NCBI GenBank assembly: GCA_025980665.1
Contig: JAICXC010000048.1
Coordinates: 1-36,452, forward strand
Direction: 5' to 3'
DNA length: 36,452 nt
Source: Bryobacteraceae bacterium
GTDB taxonomy: Bacteria; Acidobacteriota; Terriglobia; Bryobacterales; Bryobacteraceae
Below the pieces are notes generated by a model. It saw only the letters and a list, made by a program, of their open reading frames with translations. It had not been told where the DNA came from and did not search any database. Within the stretch, counting starts at the first letter, position 1. Each line of letters starts with the position of its first letter. Positions 33,833-36,452 of this stretch are shown here, in pieces. The position numbers and the translations under genes were made by a program.

Positions 33833-35674
33833 TCAAACGTCCAAGCCTACGGCGCGCATCAACTCCAAGGCATTTCCCCGAGCCACCACCCCCGGACGCA
33901 AATGGTAATCGAAACGAATCTCGCCGCCTTCCAGGTGATCTTCAAAATGGACGTTTATCGCGCGGCCGGTGAGCTGCTCGGCGATCTCGGCCAGTGCCAG
34001 ATCGTGCGTAGTGGCCAAGCCAATCGCGTCGCGCTGGACTAAACCGAGCAACAAAGCTTGCGCACCGAGCCGTCGGTCGTGCGAATTGGTGCCACTGAGC
34101 AGCTCATCCAGCAAGAACAGCAAAGGCTGCCCGGAACGAGCCAGATCGACGACGTCCTTCAGGCGGCTGATTTCGGCGTAGAAGCGCGACCGATGGTCGG
34201 TTACTGAATCGCTGGTGCGCATCGACGCGCCCAGACGCAGCCGCGAAAGACGAAGACGCGCGGCGGTGACGGGGGCGCCGGCCCACGCCAGCACTACGCT
34301 CAGACCCACGGCGCGCAGTAGGGTACTCTTGCCCGACATGTTAGATCCGCTAATGATCCAAAGGCGGATATCGCCTCCCAGCTTCACATCATTCGCGATA
34401 GCTTCCGCGGCGGGAATCAGCGGATGAGTGAGTCCCGCAGCGTCATAGAAGCTCTTAAAAGAAGTATCGCGTTCAGAAGTATCCGCCAGCTCGGCGAACA
34501 CGGCATCCGGATGCTCGTAGGCGAAACACGCCAGTGAGCTCATGGCTTCGAATTCGCCGATAGCGGCCACCCATCCGGCGACTTGCGGGCCATAGCGAAT
34601 GCGCCACCTTTCGATGGCCATGGCGAACTGTGGCATCCAGACCAGGGCGGCGGCGGGCAGGCGGAAGAAGAGATTGCGAGCCCAGTCGAGGCGATCCACT
34701 AAAGTCACCATGCGACGGATTTGCCGAGTGGCGGGAGTTCCATCCACTAGCAACTTGCCCCGCAATCCCGCCAGCCCCGGCGAGGAAAATGGTTCGCGCT
34801 CCAAGCGCTCCAGCAGCAAGGCGATCAGCCGCAATTCCTGCGCGGGGGTATCGATGTTCTCGGCGACCTGGTTAGTGCCCTTATTCGTCGCCATCATGAA
34901 TATGAACTCAGCCAACACCACGAACAGAAACGGGACGAGGTTGGTCAGGTCAAGCAGCGTAGTCACCAAGCTCGCGACAGCCGCAATCGCCAACAGCAGG
35001 GCGACCCAGCGCGCCCCTGGGAAAAAGTTGACTGCCGGTTCGGTTCCCCACGCCCCCAGCCTTCGATCGTCTAGTGCAGCGCGAAGATCCTCGCCCATCA
35101 GTGCGATTTCCTCGCGCAGATCCACGCCCCGCCGAAGCTCCTTCACCGATTCCTGGCGCGCGGCGACCTCAGATGGCTCGCCCGGTGTCAGCAGCCAACC
35201 AGCGAGCACGCGTTCTCCCATGCGGGTCCGCGCGGTCGAGAGGAGCTCAAATAGGGATCCCCGGCCGAACAGGTCGAGATCGTCGGCGAAGACGTGGTTG
35301 GCGTCGCGGAAACGCTCACCCTGATTGCCCGCGCCGATCCACTTGTTCTGGAGACGGGCTAAAGCGCGTTCGTAATAGGTTACTCCACGTGCCGCCCGGC
35401 GCAGATCACGATCTACCCGGTCGTGAATCACCACCAGCACGATAAGCGCGATGACCGGCACCAGGAGCCACCACGGCGAGATTCGCCCGGCTCCCAGCGA
35501 GACGGCTGCGACTGTGACCAGCAAAAGCCCGCTGATCAGGCGCGCATTCCCCAGCCGCCGATTCAACAGTTCGTTGCGGGCGTGTTCGATCTGCCAGCGC
35601 TCCAGCCTCTGCCGGTATTCGTTAAGAGGATCCAAGTACCTAAGATTACCAGTGGGTACGCGTTGTTGATACAC
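33833..35674 (-). CDS. Membrane-anchored MutS-like ATPase
   Basis: 613 residues. Hydrophobic pairs at about 46-84 and 222-262 predict a membrane anchor. The MutS core and ATPase occupy about 280-600: Walker A SGSNMSGKS (442-450), Walker B LLFLLDE (518-524) and TTHD (555-558). The mismatch-reading domain I of MutS is absent, so classic mismatch repair is unlikely. This type belongs to the poorly known short MutS-related lineage with transmembrane segments. The start is GTG 35674; a start at TTG for MDPLNEYRQ (leaving LDPLNE as N-terminus) is also possible. First gene of an apparent operon with phhB and the amidase-NamZ gene. Confidence 0.85.
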   Translation of the reverse strand: MYQQRVPTGNLRYLDPLNEYRQRLERWQIEHARNELLNRRLGNARLISGLLLVTVAAVSLGAGRISPWWLLVPVIALIVLVVIHDRVDRDLRRAARGVTYYERALARLQNKWIGAGNQGERFRDANHVFADDLDLFGRGSLFELLSTARTRMGERVLAGWLLTPGEPSEVAARQESVKELRRGVDLREEIALMGEDLRAALDDRRLGAWGTEPAVNFFPGARWVALLLAIAAVASLVTTLLDLTNLVPFLFVVLAEFIFMMATNKGTNQVAENIDTPAQELRLIALLLERLEREPFSSPGLAGLRGKLLVDGTPATRQIRRMVTLVDRLDWARNLFFRLPAAALVWMPQFAMAIERWRIRYGPQVAGWVAAIGEFEAMSSLACFAYEHPDAVFAELADTSERDTSFKSFYDAAGLTHPLIPAAEAIANDVKLGGDIRLWIISGSNMSGKSTLLRAVGLSVVLAWAGAPVTAARLRLSRLRLGASMRTSDSVTDHRSRFYAEISRLKDVVDLARSGQPLLFLLDELLSGTNSHDRRLGAQALLLGLVQRDAIGLATTHDLALAEIAEQLTGRAINVHFEDHLEGGEIRFDYHLRPGVVARGNALELMRAVGLDV

Positions 35675-35709
35675 GAGCCCGCGGTATGCTTGGGATCTGG
35701 TAATTATTG

Positions 35710-36452
35710 ATGCTGGCTCGCCTGCGCCCGACGCTCGATTTCATGCCGTCGCCGGTCCCGGATAAACCCGGTCTGCTAATCCGCGATCCATTCTATTTTT
35801 CCGATGCGACCCTGATCATTCCGCCGGTTCTGGTAGAGAGTCTGACCTACTTCGATGGCGCCCACAGTTCCCTTGACCTGCGCGAGCATCTGGTGCGCCT
35901 GACCGGCGATCTGGATGTCAGCGGCCTGGAGCAGCATCTGATCGATACCCTGAGCGATGCTGGATTTCTCGAAGATGAGAGATTCTTCCAACGCAAAGAA
36001 GAAGCCGAGCGGAGATTCGCGAACGCGCCTACGCGGGAGGCCGTGCATGCAGGAACGGGCTATCCCCAAAATCCGATCGAGCTAACGGTCACGTTGCGGG
36101 GATATCTGAATGGGAATGGCGCAGCCGCGGCAACCACGGATCACGTACGAGCCATCGCCGCCCCGCACGTCAGCCCCTACGGCGGCATCGATTCCTACCG
36201 CGCCGCATATGCTTCGCTTACGCCTGCCGACGCCGAGAGAACCTTCGTAGTTTTGGGAACCTCCCATTACGGACAATCCGACCGCTTCGGTCTCACGCGG
36301 AAAGCCTTCGTGACTCCATTCGGAGAAACCAGCACCAACCTGGGTCTGGTGGATGAGCTGGCGCGAGCTGCCGGAGACGGCGCCTTGATGGAAGATTACT
36401 GCCACTCCATCGAGCATTCCATCGAGTTTCAAGTAGTGTTTCTGCAACACCT
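35710..36452 (+). CDS. amrB: AmmeMemoRadiSam system protein B (MEMO family), 3' truncated
   Basis: A frame open from ATG 35710 to the window edge, 247 residues visible. Residues from about 143 match MEMO proteins: IAAPHVSPYGGIDSYRAAY (149-167), VVLGTSHYGQSDRFGLTRKAFVTPFG and YCHSIEHSIEFQVVFLQH, with the conserved histidines H153, H186 and H236. The first 110 residues form an added domain (GLLIRDPFYFS, IIPPVLVESLTYFDG, HLIDTLSDAGFLEDE) that resembles a PqqD-type winged helix. The AmmeMemoRadiSam set (AMMECR1, MEMO, radical SAM) is of unknown function; partner genes would lie beyond the edge. Divergent from the MutS-like gene. Confidence 0.85.
   Translation, partial: MLARLRPTLDFMPSPVPDKPGLLIRDPFYFSDATLIIPPVLVESLTYFDGAHSSLDLREHLVRLTGDLDVSGLEQHLIDTLSDAGFLEDERFFQRKEEAERRFANAPTREAVHAGTGYPQNPIELTVTLRGYLNGNGAAAATTDHVRAIAAPHVSPYGGIDSYRAAYASLTPADAERTFVVLGTSHYGQSDRFGLTRKAFVTPFGETSTNLGLVDELARAAGDGALMEDYCHSIEHSIEFQVVFLQH

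Overview
The window is a roughly 60% GC bacterial chromosome segment. An Acidobacteriota of the Solibacter/Bryobacterales type is the best guess, inferred from three things: the repeated secreted 'DG-PDL-G-W' proteins, the DUF6152 plus c-type cytochrome gene sets, and an integrase with an N-terminal YRRH...CxC motif. No rRNA, tRNA or CRISPR array was seen.

Layout. (1) 1-3.6 kb: the right end of an integrated mobile element, with the tail of a phage-type DNA adenine methylase, a primase-helicase, a 68-residue protein and a small HTH protein in one stop/start-overlapping operon, convergent with a tyrosine integrase. (2) 3.65-14.9 kb: housekeeping genes: queG, a membrane spermidine-synthase-like protein, an OPT transporter, queC-queE, mutY, uvrA and a VIT-type metal transporter. 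(3) 15.0-20.5 kb: envelope genes: a beta-barrel protein, OsmC, a Tat-exported beta-propeller, an M23 peptidase, a small membrane protein and a DCC/lipase-maturation-factor fusion. (4) 20.6-31.2 kb: an accessory cluster of exported proteins: two DUF6152 proteins, four members of one 'DG-PDL-G-W' family plus the 3' tail of a fifth, two Pirellula-type c-cytochromes, a parallel beta-helix protein, a frameshifted lipocalin gene, a Cys/His-rich small protein, a LigB-like dioxygenase and an orphan NMT1-like binding protein. (5) 31.3-36.4 kb: an amidase-NamZ fusion, pterin carbinolamine dehydratase and a membrane MutS-like ATPase in one operon, then a divergent AmmeMemoRadiSam protein B cut by the window end.

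How it fits together. QueC, QueE and QueG all belong to queuosine synthesis; MutY and UvrA are DNA repair. The most interesting part is region 4. Its repeated gene sets encode only exported proteins and include an electron carrier. Both DUF6152 precursors have a predicted cleavage site directly before a His-His, as in copper histidine-brace proteins. I propose, as inference only, a periplasmic redox module. There is no gene-free stretch longer than 300 bases.
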